Shown: one piece after another, positions 22,781-37,700 of the stretch
How the letters are laid out: every line of letters starts with the position of its first letter
How positions within the stretch are numbered: the stretch's first letter is position 1
Source of the DNA: Muricea muricata
Lineage: Eukaryota; Cnidaria; Anthozoa; Malacalcyonacea; Plexauridae
NCBI GenBank assembly: GCA_963855995.1
Contig: OY979725.1
Location: forward strand, 3,906,001-3,970,000
DNA length: 64,000 nucleotides
Direction of reading: 5' to 3'
Notes under the pieces: model-generated
The model's database searches: none
Told to the model about the DNA's origin: nothing
The model's input: only the letters and a program-made list of their open reading frames with translations
Made by a program: the position numbers and the translations under genes

Positions 22781-25700
22781 ATGAGTTCGGCCACGACAAG
22801 TTCTGCTACTGAAGTGGATATCACAAATTCAAAAAAGGTGGGGTTGTTACAAACTGTTTCCTGTAGTTATGTCTGAGTTCGTTTTAACACCTTTTTAGCA
22901 ACGGCAAAGCAGAAACGAACGAAGGCTACGTGATTTTGCGAAGGGTACAATTGTTAGAATAACTTATGAGAATAACTCAGCGCGGGGGAAGTTGAAGCGT
23001 GTTAATAAAACGAGTGGCGGCCATGTTTGTTGACCCCTCTAAATTACAGCCTTCGAACTTCTTCTACACTCCCGTTTCTTTTCAGGAAGAAAAGTGAATA
23101 CGGGCTCTAAATTTATCATGTATGATTATAATTATTCACTTTTCCAGCTGTCCTGTCATGTTTTTGATGCGCTAAATGTCTGCGAAAGGAGACGATGTTT
23201 AATTTAAAAATTCGAGGCCACAAATTGATTGATCTCTGATCGCATGACCAAAGGTATCCTACGGAATAGCTGGCTCGAAATGACTCAGCATATTGACTTA
23301 ATCACTGAAATACCCAGCTCGGTTACTGTAAAATCTCTCACTGAGGCGTGAAATAACATCAATTTCGATGTTGAGCTCACGAATATTATTTGTTCTTTTG
23401 TAGTCGATGTTGGCCCTTATATCAGATGGCAGACTAGCATAATTGCGGTATTAAAAAAGAGAAAATGTTAGATAAGGGAATATTTCAAAAGTTATATAAC
23501 TGATTGGCAAAAGTCTAAGATTAAAATTGGTCCAAATCCGCCGTGTTTCAAAAAGTGCATTTCGAAAGTAATTCCAGGCATTAACTTTGCAATGAACTGA
23601 GACAGTATTGCGAAATCGTGTCGTTTATGGTTTGGCTCATTATTTTTAATTGCGAATTTATTTTCATTGTGAATGTGTGTTGATATCTAAAAGGTTGTGT
23701 TTATGGTTTCACAAAATCCTGTCAAGTTGTGTCTGTACTATTATTATTACTTGACATCTTAGTTCTGACAAAAAATGCACTGTAATGACACAGTGCAGGC
23801 TACCAATTACTGAGTTGTTCAGCTAATATAATACAAGATACACTGATCGCTTTAGTTATACCATATTGTGGCTTAATCTGTATTTTTAGAAATCCTGTCA
23901 ATCCTCCAAGCACTGTTTAAACTACGTGCATGCTCTCACATTAGCTTTGTCATAGCAACCTCCAAGCATGGAGATATTTTTCGATCAACCCCACCCCCTC
24001 AGGGACTGAGCCAGTGGTTCTGTTTTCACAGAATTTTAGTACCTACTCATACACAAATACAGAATTTGCTGACTTGGCTGTATATGTTGTTTTAATACTT
24101 GTTGAAATAATTTAATATAATGTTGACATTTTCTAATTCACATTATCTGTGAAATTTTGATGAAAATACTTAGCATGCAATTTATCAAAATGAGGCACTA
24201 TCAACTCCACATGGTTCACTACACCACTTAAATTTTTCTCCAAAATATGTTCTTAGAATGTTAGAAATTCCATTTTAGAAGCTAAAATTGTCTGTTCTAA
24301 CCTATCGCCATTCCTGCCAGAGTCTCTACACAGCCAAAAATGAACAACCTGTTCTGGTCTGATGAAAATAGCATTAAGAATGTTTTGCTTCCAACGTTGT
24401 TCTAGGTTGTCAACAATATTGATCAAGTTGTTGAGCCTGAACTAGCCTGCAATCAGGTGTAACAATGTTGTTGACAACCTTGAACAACGTGGGCCCCAAA
24501 ACGTTGTTCAGTGCTGTTTTCATCAGGCTAGAACAGGTTGTTCATTTTTTTGCTGTGTAGTAGGCTTATACTATTGGCCTTTAAAGTGCCCACTCCCACA
24601 GTCAAAATTGAAAATCATTGCCCCTGACACCCTTCCCCCCTGGCCTCTGCCACCTATACTAACAGGCTTTCTGTGTGGTTGGTTATAACAATAAAAGACA
24701 TTAAACTATACAAATTGGTTTTCTAAAGAACAAATCACAAACAATGCTGATTTCAGTTTCAAAAGTCTAATCACAAGGCCTGATCATTTTATGTTGGTAT
24801 TTACCCTGCCCTCTCCTATTGGTGTGATTTTATGTAGTCCACAAAATGTTTACATGATATGTGTGTGTGTGCTTGCAATATGGTAGAAAACAGTGTTACA
24901 TGTAATATTGTTACTTATATAGTCACCACCACCATCAGAGGACCAGAAAGGTCAACTCAATCCTGATGCAGCTGTCTTTGAAACTGGGTATGTGCTGACC
25001 TTGTTATCTTATTGTTTTCTTTCACTATTTTTTTTTTGCATTTGTCGTTGGATTAAAAAAGAATTCTTTTAAAAAAGAATTCACAAAGATCTCTGTATAC
25101 AGTACCACTCATGTATATCTTAACGTACGCTACACATATCATACCATATAATACATGTATCATATGCATATCATACACGTATCATAGCATATCATACTAA
25201 TACGCGTATCGAATATAAATGTGTATCATACTAATTGAAAGAAGGTTTTGTACCCATTATGCAAACACACATGTTGTTTCATATTTACTAACATGCACAT
25301 CAGCAGACATGCACATCATAAAAAAGTGTCTGACAAATACATATTTCATTCTTTCTCGGGCAGAACTAATGATATGGGCGCAATACTGTAGAATGAGCTA
25401 CGTTTTGCTACGATACAGTTGAAGTGGAAAATGGGCTTTATGCGTAAATAAGATTTAGTATGTTACCATGTACATAGCATACAAGCTAACGTTGATATAC
25501 CGCATAATACAATGCCATTAAGTTTAAGAAAACATGAATGCTCGCTCCATTATCTTAAGTACTTACTTTCTTGTGGTTACTTAGATAAAAATTATCTTTC
25601 ACCATGCATCTTAATGGACAATTCCCCTTTCGACAAACTTTTGAATTAGGAATATTAATTGGCACAGCTGAAAAGAGCATCGTAAATTTAGTAAAATTGT

Positions 25701-28700
25701 GACGTTTGGTTGCAAAACATTGTAAAGTGTGGAGAATATAGTACTGTGAAATTTGTAAGTTTTGTATACTTTTGTATTATGCACTGAAAAGTGTCATTAG
25801 AATTTGAAATGTGTTTGAAATTGTTTTTGGCCTTGTAGGGCCAATTAAAAGTAATATTTAGTATTAGGTTCTGACCGGGCATAAACATACTGTTGGTGTT
25901 TTCTAGAATTTAACACAATGACGTAAAATAACATGAATAAAATATTAACAATGTGCATTATCCTGAAATGCATAGCAGCTGAAGAAAGATGAAAAGGCCT
26001 TGTTATGCTTGTTTCACACAAAGCACTTACATTTTGTTGTTGATCTGCATGAGATGTTTGATCACGAGTAATAATTGGCTATAAACATGAAAAGAACATA
26101 TTGCATTGATGTGCATCAGTTCTGCTCATAACAAATTGGACACGCAATGTAAACATTATCTAAACTCTTTTCAAATCAAAACAGTGGTTTACCGTACATT
26201 TATTTCTGAGCAAAGCAAGCCACAACAGTGCAAATACAGCAGTTCAAAATGTAAACATTTAATTTGTTTGTGGTGTTACTCATTAGTTTTGTTGGAATAT
26301 GCCTGATCATGTTAGGAATTTGAATCATCAACAATTGTATTTCTAACCATTTAATCTACATGGTCAGGTCAGCATTGGCTTAGTAATCCAAAGGTTGTAG
26401 GTTTGCTACCCAATGTGGTCAGGCATTTTTTCCAGTGTGGATGTAAACTCAGGTTATTATGCCACAAACATAATATTCAGTTACATAAATTTTTACTTTT
26501 TAGTTTTCTTGCATATTACGTTTTATATACATACAAGGAAAAACCTGACATGAACTCAAAAGAAACTAATAGTTTATAATGAGGTTTATTACTGTATTTT
26601 TGAAAATATTTGCCCTCTAAGCATCGATAAAAGTAATAATGTCACATGTGAGATTGTTTATGTTATTTTCATGCATGAAAATTATTGCTTTTCAAAAAAT
26701 AATTAATCATAGCTTATGAATATTTTGTATTCCTAGAAAAAGGACTGTAGTTTAAATATAATACATAGAATGCAGATAGTCATATTCCCCTGGAACATCA
26801 GCCCCTCAGGTTCCCCCCTCCCCTAAAAATGGGCAGATGATATCCCTTTTTTAGGATATGATTTATACAAACTATGTTTTAACCATACTTTATTTTATAA
26901 TAATATATTGGTCAACATAATTGATACCGGTAGTTAAAACTATAGGGTGAAATTTAGGTTCCATTTTTGGATGTAGTTGTACTGGCTTTTGTTTTCAAAG
27001 TGCTTGTTCTGTTGAAAATAATGAAAGACAGACAATACGTTGGTTGGTCTGCTAGTGAGAAGTCGAGTAAAGACTCTAACTTGAGAGTCCAAAAACAGCA
27101 TGCTTGCTTATATGAGGCTTTTGCATTCTCGTGAACATATTTTTAGTTTATGTGAGATATATAGTTAATTTGGTATAATTAGTTAACATGTATTGATTAA
27201 CATTTAATGATGTCTATGATAAGAAATGGTTGACTCACAATACAATGCAATTGAATAATGTTGAAAAGTAACACACCAATTGTAGTCAGTGCCAAACTAC
27301 ATTTTTTGAAAAATTGGTGATAAAGGTGCCATTATATCCAGCTAGAAATTATCAATTTCCACTTGAGTTATCTCACGATTAACACATCAATAAGTGAAGT
27401 AAAAATGCTAGTGAAGTGTCTTAAAATTATAGTTCATTTACCCTCAAGCTAATAGTTGAAGCTTGCTTCTATACAAGTAACTGTAGTTATAGAAATGTAA
27501 TTGTTACAAGTTTACTGGTGATTATGAAAATACTGAATTTACACCAAACTATTTCCATATGATTTCTTTAGGTCAGTGAGCAAAGACTCGCCTAAAAAGC
27601 AAGAAACGCAGCTTGACCAGGATTCGAAGGAAGAGATGCCTTCGCCTCTACCTAATCCCAGTGGAGATGGAGCCGTTATGGTGAATGGTGGTGAAGCTAG
27701 CGTGTTTCTTGAACCACATGCTGGTGCTAGGCAAAATATCCCGGAACATATAAAGCCTGATGAATTACCAAAAGATGAGCTGAGAACGCTTGTACGACAG
27801 CAGTTAGAATACTATTTCTCTAGGTTTGTACTTTATTCAGTTGCAGGTTGAGTATTTAATACCCCCCTAATTACTAACTATTTAACTTATGTTTTCACGA
27901 TTGTTTTTCTTTAAATGTTGTATCCAAGTTAATATGTCCTGTTCTTCTCATATTTACATGCTGAGCCACTACAGTAGGTGAATTTCATGCAATTTTATCA
28001 AAAATTCTAGGTAAAAAATTGTCATGTTTTTAGGTGTATGTAGGTACATGTGCCTATAAAATGGGGCTTCAGTTGCAAAGTGGTTAAGACCTCTTGTGTT
28101 TTGCCTCTAAAGTTGTTGGTTCAATTTTCATGAAGCCAGTCCTTGCATGAAGAGAAAACCAGGGCTGGCATGTTCAGAATTCAACACATGCAGACAATAA
28201 TGCACATTGTTTCCTTTGGGCATATGCTGTTCTAGTTATGTTCCCATCGTAACAGCCACTGGGCACATTCCAGCGTGGTCGTTTGCTGTTGCACATCCCA
28301 GCGCCAGGCGTGAAAAAGATAATTAAAGAAGTGTTTGTGTTATTAAAAAATATCATGTCATCTGCTTGCAAATGTTGACATTTGGAAGCGCTTGTATGTG
28401 CTTATGTTCAGATTAGGCATGTTCAATTTTATGTGCAGTGCACATGTACAATATGTAGATTAATAATATTTATACTCATCTTTTACAGGGAAAATTTGGC
28501 TGGTGACACTTACTTGGGTGAGTTATTCCAAATATTTTGCACAAGTTAAAAGCTGAATGATATGTATGCTGAATATCTTAAAACCTTGGATATCCTAAGT
28601 TTTGATTATAATATCCTGAAAAGGCAGTTGATTTTTCATTGTATTTTTCCATTTTTTGCATGATATAGTGTCTCAGATGGACAGTGATCAGTATGTGTTA

Positions 28701-31700
28701 ATACAAATTGTGGCTAATTTCAATCAGGTATGTTGATATACAAAGTGGTTTTTCATGCATTCTATTTCTGAAAAGTAACTTGTCAATTGCTTGTAGCTCA
28801 GTGTGAACCCAATTTTTCCAAACAAAAAACCAAGAACACTTGTGGAAACGCTAGTCAATTACTTGATCCAATTTATGGAGATTAGTAGTTGATTTGACCG
28901 TTTTAATAACATTCAAATCATGCTTGCATACAAATCACAATACTTTACAAATTACAATACATATAAGGGACATGTGAATTTACATGTGAATTAGTCATAT
29001 TATTATTAGATCAAAAGCTTTGCGATAACAAATTTACATAGTGTTTCCACTAGATTATATTTTGATTGATAATTATAATAACTTTGGCGAGCATTGTGAC
29101 GTATTTTGCGGGCTAATATAAACAAATCAGCGGGCTAAAATACATTTTAGCCAGCTGACGTAATAGCCAATGTATAAATAGTTGGAAGCCATTTAAGTGT
29201 AGTTGTTTTTTTTGAAAAACATAGTTAAAGTTAAACGTTAAAAGGGCTTTAAAGTTATTATAATAGTAATAGAGTTGATGTTCTTGGGCATAAATATATT
29301 TTTGGCCCTCCTCAGAGCTCATTTTAACCCTCGCTACACTCGGGCTAAAATGATTCTGAGTCCAGCCAAAAACATATTTATGCCCGCGAAGGTCAACTCT
29401 ATTGTTATATTATCATGCCAACATACAAGGAACTGATCATATTGTCATTCTTTTGTGTGCTCATTCTAGTAACATAATTTGGGCTTAAAGACTTTATGCA
29501 CTTAAAGAATCTTTCTATTTTTTCTTGGTTTCAATTTCTGTGACAGCAAAACTACTGTTACACAGGAATATAGCTCTAGAAAATATTCAGTTTAGGTTCA
29601 TTGGGAAGAAATGTTGGAACTATACAATATATTGAATTTTTTGAACACCGGACTTTCATCTTCAGAAATGAAATGTTCTTGTATTAGACTGAGTGATGTT
29701 ATAAGGTGCAGTAGGTGCATATGTGGTGTTTTCCATCCCAGAGGAGGGAGGAGATTGATGTAAATTCCAAAAATGTTTAAGGCATTGCTAGAAAAAGCCA
29801 TTTCAAAGATGTGTATAAAGTCTTTGTCATTAAAGCAAGTGGCTGTCTAAATTCCAAGATGATCATCACCATATGGTGCAAGCTGGCTTAGAAATCGAAT
29901 TGATAAAGCAATGATATTGAGCTTTGTATAGATTGATACAAAGAAAAGCAGTTACCCATAATAGAAATTGTGCCTTAATTAAAAACACAATTTCTATTAT
30001 GGGTAGCTGCCTTTCTTTGTGTCAATATTAATATATTTTTTATGTAGATGAAGAAACTTACAAGTGATATTGAACTTGTCAAAGAAGCAATAAAAGAGTC
30101 GGCATATCTACAGATGGATGAATCTTTCACAAAGATGCGACCTAACATGAAGCGATGTATAGTCATTCTTCGTGAAGTGCCTGAATCCACTTCTGTTGAG
30201 GTACAGTATGAGGCTTCAAATAGGAGACTATGGAGGAGTTCAAAATAGAGTGGGGAAATGTATATTTGCAAATTTCCTTTGTAAAAATGTTGAGGAAATT
30301 TCAGTTTCAAAAAATGGAATTAAAAACACAAAATTTTGCCAGTTTTAAAATCAACCAATCCAAACGTTGTATTCCAATAAAATTACTGGTTACAACGTTT
30401 GATAATTCCAATAGTTACTGGAATTGTCATTTCATGCATATAAAATGAACCCAAACCCCAACGCTGACCCTAACCCTAACAATCCCAATAATTTATTGGA
30501 GACAATAATTTTACTGGGATACAACGTTCGGGTCGGGCGTTAAAGTAAATTCGATTTCCTGTGAAATTCAGCCATATTTTTCATTTTGCCTGTTCTTTTG
30601 ATACAAAAGTGTAGTAAGAGCTTGCAAAATATGTATATCTTGTAGACTGTAGTAAAGCACACACAAAAGAGATTGTGAAACTTAACCTTCAATGTAAATT
30701 ACTTTGCCAAACATCATTTGCAATATGGATGATTTTTGCTTGCAAAAAGTGTTATTAAGTTTGTAAATTGTGACTAGTGAGGCACTAATGCAAACCCTAT
30801 ATGGCAAATCCACACTAGTTGCCAGTGCTAGACCCCCCTTATCAAATGAAATATAAGAATGTATGTAGGACTAATTTGGTACAGCTTAGTATTTTATATT
30901 GTTTTATTCAGGAGGTCGAGGAACTCTTTAGTGGAGAAGGTTGTCCTAAATACATCAGTTGTGAACCAGCACACAACAATTATTGGTACATTCAGTTTGA
31001 GTCTGAAGATTGTGCACAAAAGGTTTGTGAACCAGTGAATGGCAATTTCATTTTCATTCTGTAAAATTTATATCAATTTATCAGTTTAGTTTCATAGAGA
31101 CACCACATAAATTCATTCTTGCATTAAGTTTTCAATATGTTTGCTTGGATCCTCACCAGTGGTTATAACGTGACTTATTCATGTCTGGTCTGAACATATT
31201 TTCTGCTCATAACAAAAACAAGTTTGAGGACCCAACTGTAGGAATGTTAATTAAAATGAAGTTTTGTATTGTTTTTAAAACGTTAATTTAATTAAAATTA
31301 TAATGGCCTGGGGTTTTTTCAGGGAATTTTCATGGTCTTAAATCTTGAATTGTGTTTTGTTTGCTTCTCATCAAAACATTCAGCAGAGTTGAAATACAGT
31401 TGTTTTTGTTCAATTTGTCACAGGTAGAAATAATTTTTCATCTGGGAATCCAAGAAATAAGAAAAAAATGATTGAAAATTATTTCACAGCAAAAGAAAAA
31501 CTATGCAATACACATTATAGTTATTGTCATATACATGTTCAATAACCAGAGCTTGTTTTTTTCATTTCAAATAATACCTGCTGTCTCAACTAAACCACTT
31601 GCAGTTCATGTAAACTTGATCTTCTTGCTATAGTATTATAGTAGTTACTAAACTATTAAAGTAATGGTTTATTATTTAGCAACAAAACTTCAGTCAGATA

Positions 31701-34700
31701 ATGGCATGTACAATGTTTATTAATTTTCCTACACTTTCCCTACTTCATATAATTGGTATCAATATAACGTATCAAGGCCACCTGTCTCCATTACCCCTTA
31801 TGGTTATTACAAGTGGCCTCCGCTCATAGCCGGTGGTATTGATATTTAATTCCTTGCGTTCATGTATCTTTTATGAGTGAAAATAAATTTTTTTGTTGTT
31901 TGTTTGTTGTTGTCATTATGAGTTGAAAATATCTGCAGAACAGACTTTACATGGTCTTTAAGCTCTCACATTCTTCATTTAGTTAAGTGTCTTTATTTGA
32001 AAGTAATTGTATAACATTAGACAATTGATTGAAATAAGAAGCATAGTTGGAGATGAAAAGCCACCAAATAAAATGTGTAATGCCTATTGTATTATGCTTC
32101 TTTAGCAGGCAATGCCTCTTTTTACTGTGCAAAATTTCTTTTTCTTAATAAACATCCATGGGTTACTTGAACCATTTTGCCATGTTAGATATGTGTTCAC
32201 TCAATATTGTTTATTTATTATTGTAATTTACGTACTAATAAGTTCTTTTGTACATACTGTAGTTTTGCATGACAATAAAAATGTTGCTATTACCACCATG
32301 TACTTCAGTACAAACAAAGTACCATTCTTAATCTGTTGTTGAATATTTTAGGCATATCGTTATCTCAGAGAAGACATTAAAACTTTCAAGGGACAACCTA
32401 TTATGGTAATGACTTGACAGAATTTTTGCAGTAAATGTGCATGATATTCAGTGTTTGAATTAGTGATCTGATTGTAAGGACTAGTCTAAACTTGTAACTA
32501 AACAATAGTAACTAAATTACAGTAGTTAAGAGTCAGTACAAATGGTCATCTTCAGCAGTATTCATTGTAATGGTTCCATTGTAATGGTTCACTAAAGTAT
32601 ATTTGCAAAGTCGTATATCTTCAGTTAATACCTATATTTATAAGACCCTAAATACCTGTAGGCAAGGGGCAAATGGTACTCAAGGAACCAGGCATCATGA
32701 AATTAATTAATGTTTTAAGTAAAAGTTTATTGATTTAATGAACCTCCTTGGCAAACCTTGCTGAGTGGGAAATGATGAAGATGATGATAGTAATAGCACC
32801 CTAAGTAGAAGCATTAACCCTCAGTATTTGAGGGGGGAGGGGGTGGGGGTTGACTGTTTCTGTTAAGGGACCTTGCTGAGTGGGTAATGATGAAGATGAT
32901 GATAATAATAGTAACCTAAGTAGAAGCATTAACCCTCAATATTGGGGGGGGGGGGGGGCTGACTTCTTCTGTTAAGGGAACATGCCGAGTGACAAATCAT
33001 AACAAATAGTGCTTGCACGAAAATCACTGAAAATGACCTTGTGTTAACTCTTCTTACTGCTGACTCGCATTAATTGCCATATGTTTTATTATGAAAAATT
33101 ATCACACATGTGAATTGAAATCATCTGTGTCAGTAAAACACCACATTTTCTGTAATAAATTATTCATTCATTTTGTAGGCAAGAATAAAAGCTAAGCCTA
33201 TACCAAGAGCTGCATCAAGTTTTGTACAGAAAAATGGCATGAGACAGGTATGGTAATACGATGACCAATTATTTTTTTGTCACCAGATGATAGGCATGTG
33301 CTAGATACCATTCCTAGGTACCAATTAGTAGTGTACCACATTCTGGTTAGATGAAAAACCAGACACCAGATAAGGACCAATAATACCACAATTTCTAATA
33401 TATTACGCCTCCTCCTATTTTAAACATAATTGTTAAACACAGATTGCATAAATAACCTTATATAAAAATGATTAATCACTTCCTTTCTCGTTCAAAAAAT
33501 CCCTCTCTATCAACCCCCCCCCCCCCCCCTTCAAAAGTTCAGAAAACACAAGCCCTTGGTGTTTTTAACAGAGAAAAGTCAAAGTCATCGCAGGCATTGT
33601 ATCCACTCGTAAACAAACTATTTGCTACAGTCTTTACCCCAGGGCACTTATCCTTTTTAGGCCAACGAACCTACAGCTCTCTCGTCAATCGCTTCACCCG
33701 CATTTCGTTATCCTATTTCACCAATTTATGGAAACCATCAGGTAAAATAACTCTTTGCATTCTCTTGATGAAATAGACCATACTGTACATATCGTGTTTG
33801 TAGTTATCACAAGGTTGGAAAATGTGCTCTGAAAATACTGTATCTCTACTTTAGTTGGTAGTGCAGTTGATAGTACACGAAAGGTATAGGTTCTTTCACT
33901 GCCTGGAACGATAAAAGGAGAATCGTTAGTAATAACACGTGTATTTGGTAATCTTGTGTTTCTTGTGCCCAAATATAACTCGGTTGTTTCATGTACTTTT
34001 AGGCCTACTCTTTTTTCCCACCGACAATTATGTCACAATGGCATGGTCAACATTACTTCCATGATTCACCAGTGAGTGTCAGTGTGTTCTTATCTTCTGT
34101 TGCCGTGCTGGTAACATACAAAAAATATCATCCTGATTGGCTATATTAAATACAATGTGTGATGAAACGTGTCGCACACCTAGAAACGCACATCTTGTAA
34201 CAAGCTGTGAACAAGTCCTTGTCGCATTATCAACACAGCTTGACAACTTATAACAAGCATGTGGGATTATCAGACTTGTGACAAGGTTGTCATCACAAAC
34301 TGTTGCAGCATTGATATAAAGATGTTGTTACAGCCTTGTGTTGTCAGCCTTGTTACAGTCTGATAATTCCACATGCTTGTTCCAAGTTGTTAACAGTTTG
34401 TTTCCAAATTCTTGTTTCCAATTTCTCGGAACAACTTGTGCGTTCTACGTGTATAGTTTGTTTATGGCAACCGCGTGTAATAGCGATGTTTCGCTCTGGT
34501 TGTTTAAATGAATACAAAACCCGATCGAATTGCATTCACGACCCACGCAGGGAATGAAAAATGAAAAGGGTCACTGGAGTCAGAACCTTTAGAGTTCGTG
34601 TTGCCGCGCATGTCGCATTACGCATGTTCATTATGCAGGTTCTGGCCAGTCAATTGCCTTTCCTGACCAATAGAAATGCTTAACAGTGTATTACATAAAA

Positions 34701-37700
34701 ATTGGGGGGGGGGGGGCATGTTGAACTGTTGAGTGCCCCACTGTTTCTACAAGTTAATAGATATTGTTAAATTTCGGTTATTGCTTTCTAGATTCCTCTT
34801 GGTAACAATGCATATCACTCTCCACAGAACTTCAATAAAGGCAATAGTAAGTTTTTAGAACAATCGCCTATCATTTAATCATAACAAAACATTAATTCGT
34901 TCTTTAGAAAACAATTTCCATACTTCGTGTTTATCATTGTTATAACTAACCACTAACAAAGCCTGTTAGTATGGGCTCGTTGCACCTCCTGTTATTCGTT
35001 ATCTGTGCATAATAGACAATTACTGGATGAGGTTTTTGTGATATGCGGCATTATCAATGTCGATGTAAGAGTTATCAGCCAAGCCGAAGGCGAGGCATTG
35101 ATAATTTTGACATTGATAATTTTGCATATCACAAAAACCGAATCCGATAATTGTTTTATTATATATTGTAAGTCTTTTTCCTCAAGCAATTGACGAATTT
35201 CGTCTTCGGAAGAGCTTAAAAAGCAAGATGCCATAACGTGAAACAGAAAACATCGAAAAAATGTTGTTGCCATGCCAACCATTGATGCCAACGAATACCG
35301 CATACTGTAATAATCTGCTAGCAGATAACTGAGTTATCTGCAGATTGTGTGATAGTCGCATTTATCTGCATACAACTGACCAATCACAACGCATAAAACA
35401 ACTGCAATGTATAATGATATATTATGTTTGTGTGTGTTTTAGACCATCAAGGAAACAGGTCTTATTACCAAAATAATAGAAACAGGTACGGCAAATAAAC
35501 AACTTTATTTAGGCGTACTAATCTCATTCCATGAGAGGTGTGCTGATTGACTATTTACAAAATTAAAATTAGTTTATTAATATATACAAACTATTATTAG
35601 ATAAATGCTATTGAATTTTCACTTAACTAAAACTACTTAACTTAAAGGGGAACTCCACCCTCAATACAAGTTAGGTTTATATGAAAGGCCTTGTCATCAC
35701 TAGTTTGTGTGCAAAATATTTTGTCTCAATTCAGTTCCGTTAACGAGATATTGTTCGCAATATACCCCGAAATTTGCATATAGAAGGTCGCCATTTCGCC
35801 ATTATCTGGCGGCGCATAAGGTTTCAGCGGTTTGTTGTTTGACGTCACTGGAGTGCTCGAGTGCTTGAAGTGCTCTTTAAATGCTATAAAGAAATGTTAT
35901 GATCTGTCGCTTCGTGGCAAAATAAGCAAGATTTTGTTTTGCTTTTTTCTTTTCTCATTTGTATTGTACGGAATATGTGTGTCTACGACGTGTGCGGTTT
36001 TAGTGAATGCTGTCTTACACACGCAGAAACGACATTCACACAGTGGGAAGTCAATGGTATGCGTCTAAACGGATTGCCAACCACACCAAGTTCGCAAGTT
36101 CAGGCACTTAGTCACCAATGTTTAAAAGCTTTTCCTGTAATGTAATCTATAGAATGATGTCAAGTTGTGTGTGTATGTATATATATATATATCTATACAT
36201 ATATTGCAGCATTTTCATTTTATGTATATATCGAAGTAATCGAACCTACTAGCTAGTGGCTACTGTTTGCAAATTGTGTTATAATGCGCAAAATTTAAAT
36301 AACGAGCGAGATATAGATTTTGAAGACGCTCAGGGTAAAATCGTCATACAATATTTCTATGTGTTCAATAGGTGTTTTCTAAAGCCAATTTCTAGTAATG
36401 TAAGAATTGAGCCCTTTTGTTAACATTTGGTTTCTGTTCAGAGGTGAGGATGAACCCCCTTGCCAATCCTGTTTCAGACACTATAGGAAAATAACTGGCA
36501 TGTCTTATATTTATACATCCCCCCCTCCCCTTATTTTCAAAATATTAAGGTCTGCACCCTTGCTCTTAAATTTATTTGTTACTCTGAATGTGTCTGGGCC
36601 ATCAAAAAGTAATTCAACTTAATTTAACTGTATGTTGTAATATTGTATGATATAATGGGTTTAAACTGTATTAACCTATATAACACATATATAATTTACC
36701 TCGTTTCTTGTTCGAGTGTGACTTCTCCTTTCACTTGATAGTCTAGGTTTAGGTTTAGGTGTATTTTCATAATGCTTAAAAATTGTTGGAACTGCATCGG
36801 GCTTCAATATCCTTATGCCCACACAGTGTCTCAGCCAGCGAGGTAACGTAACTATCACGAGTAAAATGTTCACTACAGACGGAAGAAGTGTTTGACTTCT
36901 CGTGGATTGTCTCGCCGAATTTTTTGAAGCCAAACATTCTTCATGTGGTTATTGGGTTCACGGTGGTAAGTTATATTTGTGCCCTTTGTTTTGCGTCAGC
37001 CATTAGAACAATTTGGTACCATACAGTGAGGCATGGTGTTGTGTATTAAAGTTAGACACAGTCCGTCGACAAATATATCAATACACGATACGTACACAAT
37101 GTATAGGGGAAATAATTTTATTAGTATATATAATTTTCTACACATCATTTTCTATATTATATTACAGGAAAAGCTTTACAATTTTGCTGGCCAATTTACG
37201 TTGACAATCCGATTTACTTGAGTATTTCATACTTGAGGCTTCCCGTAAACGTAGTCCTTCAACACAATAACACAACATTGAGTGCCCTTCCATTAGCGAA
37301 TTAATTCCTCCATATTTTTATCATATTGTTGGTGAATTAAAACCGCACACGTCGTAGACACACATATTCCGTAAAATACAAACGAGAAAAGAAAAAAGCA
37401 AAACAAAATCTTGCTTATTTTGCCACGAAGCGACAGATCATAACATTTCTTTATAGCATTTAAGGAGCACTTCAAGCACTCGAGCACTCCAGTGACGTCA
37501 AACAACAAACCGCTGAAACCTTATGCGCCGCCAGATAATGGCGAAATGGCGACCTTCTATATGCAAATTTCGTGGTATATTGCGCACAATATCTCGTTAA
37601 CGAAACTGAATTGAGACAAAATATTTTGCACACAAACTAGTGATGACAAGGCCTTTCATATAAACCTAACTTGTATTGAGGGTGGAGTTCCCCTTTAATA

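Noticed and set aside
35832-36145. Overlapping plus-strand frames, and their mirror at 37293-37508, in the TTAA element
   Set aside because: They lie mainly in the inverted arms; the same peptide appears from both arms, which reflects the repeat rather than a gene.
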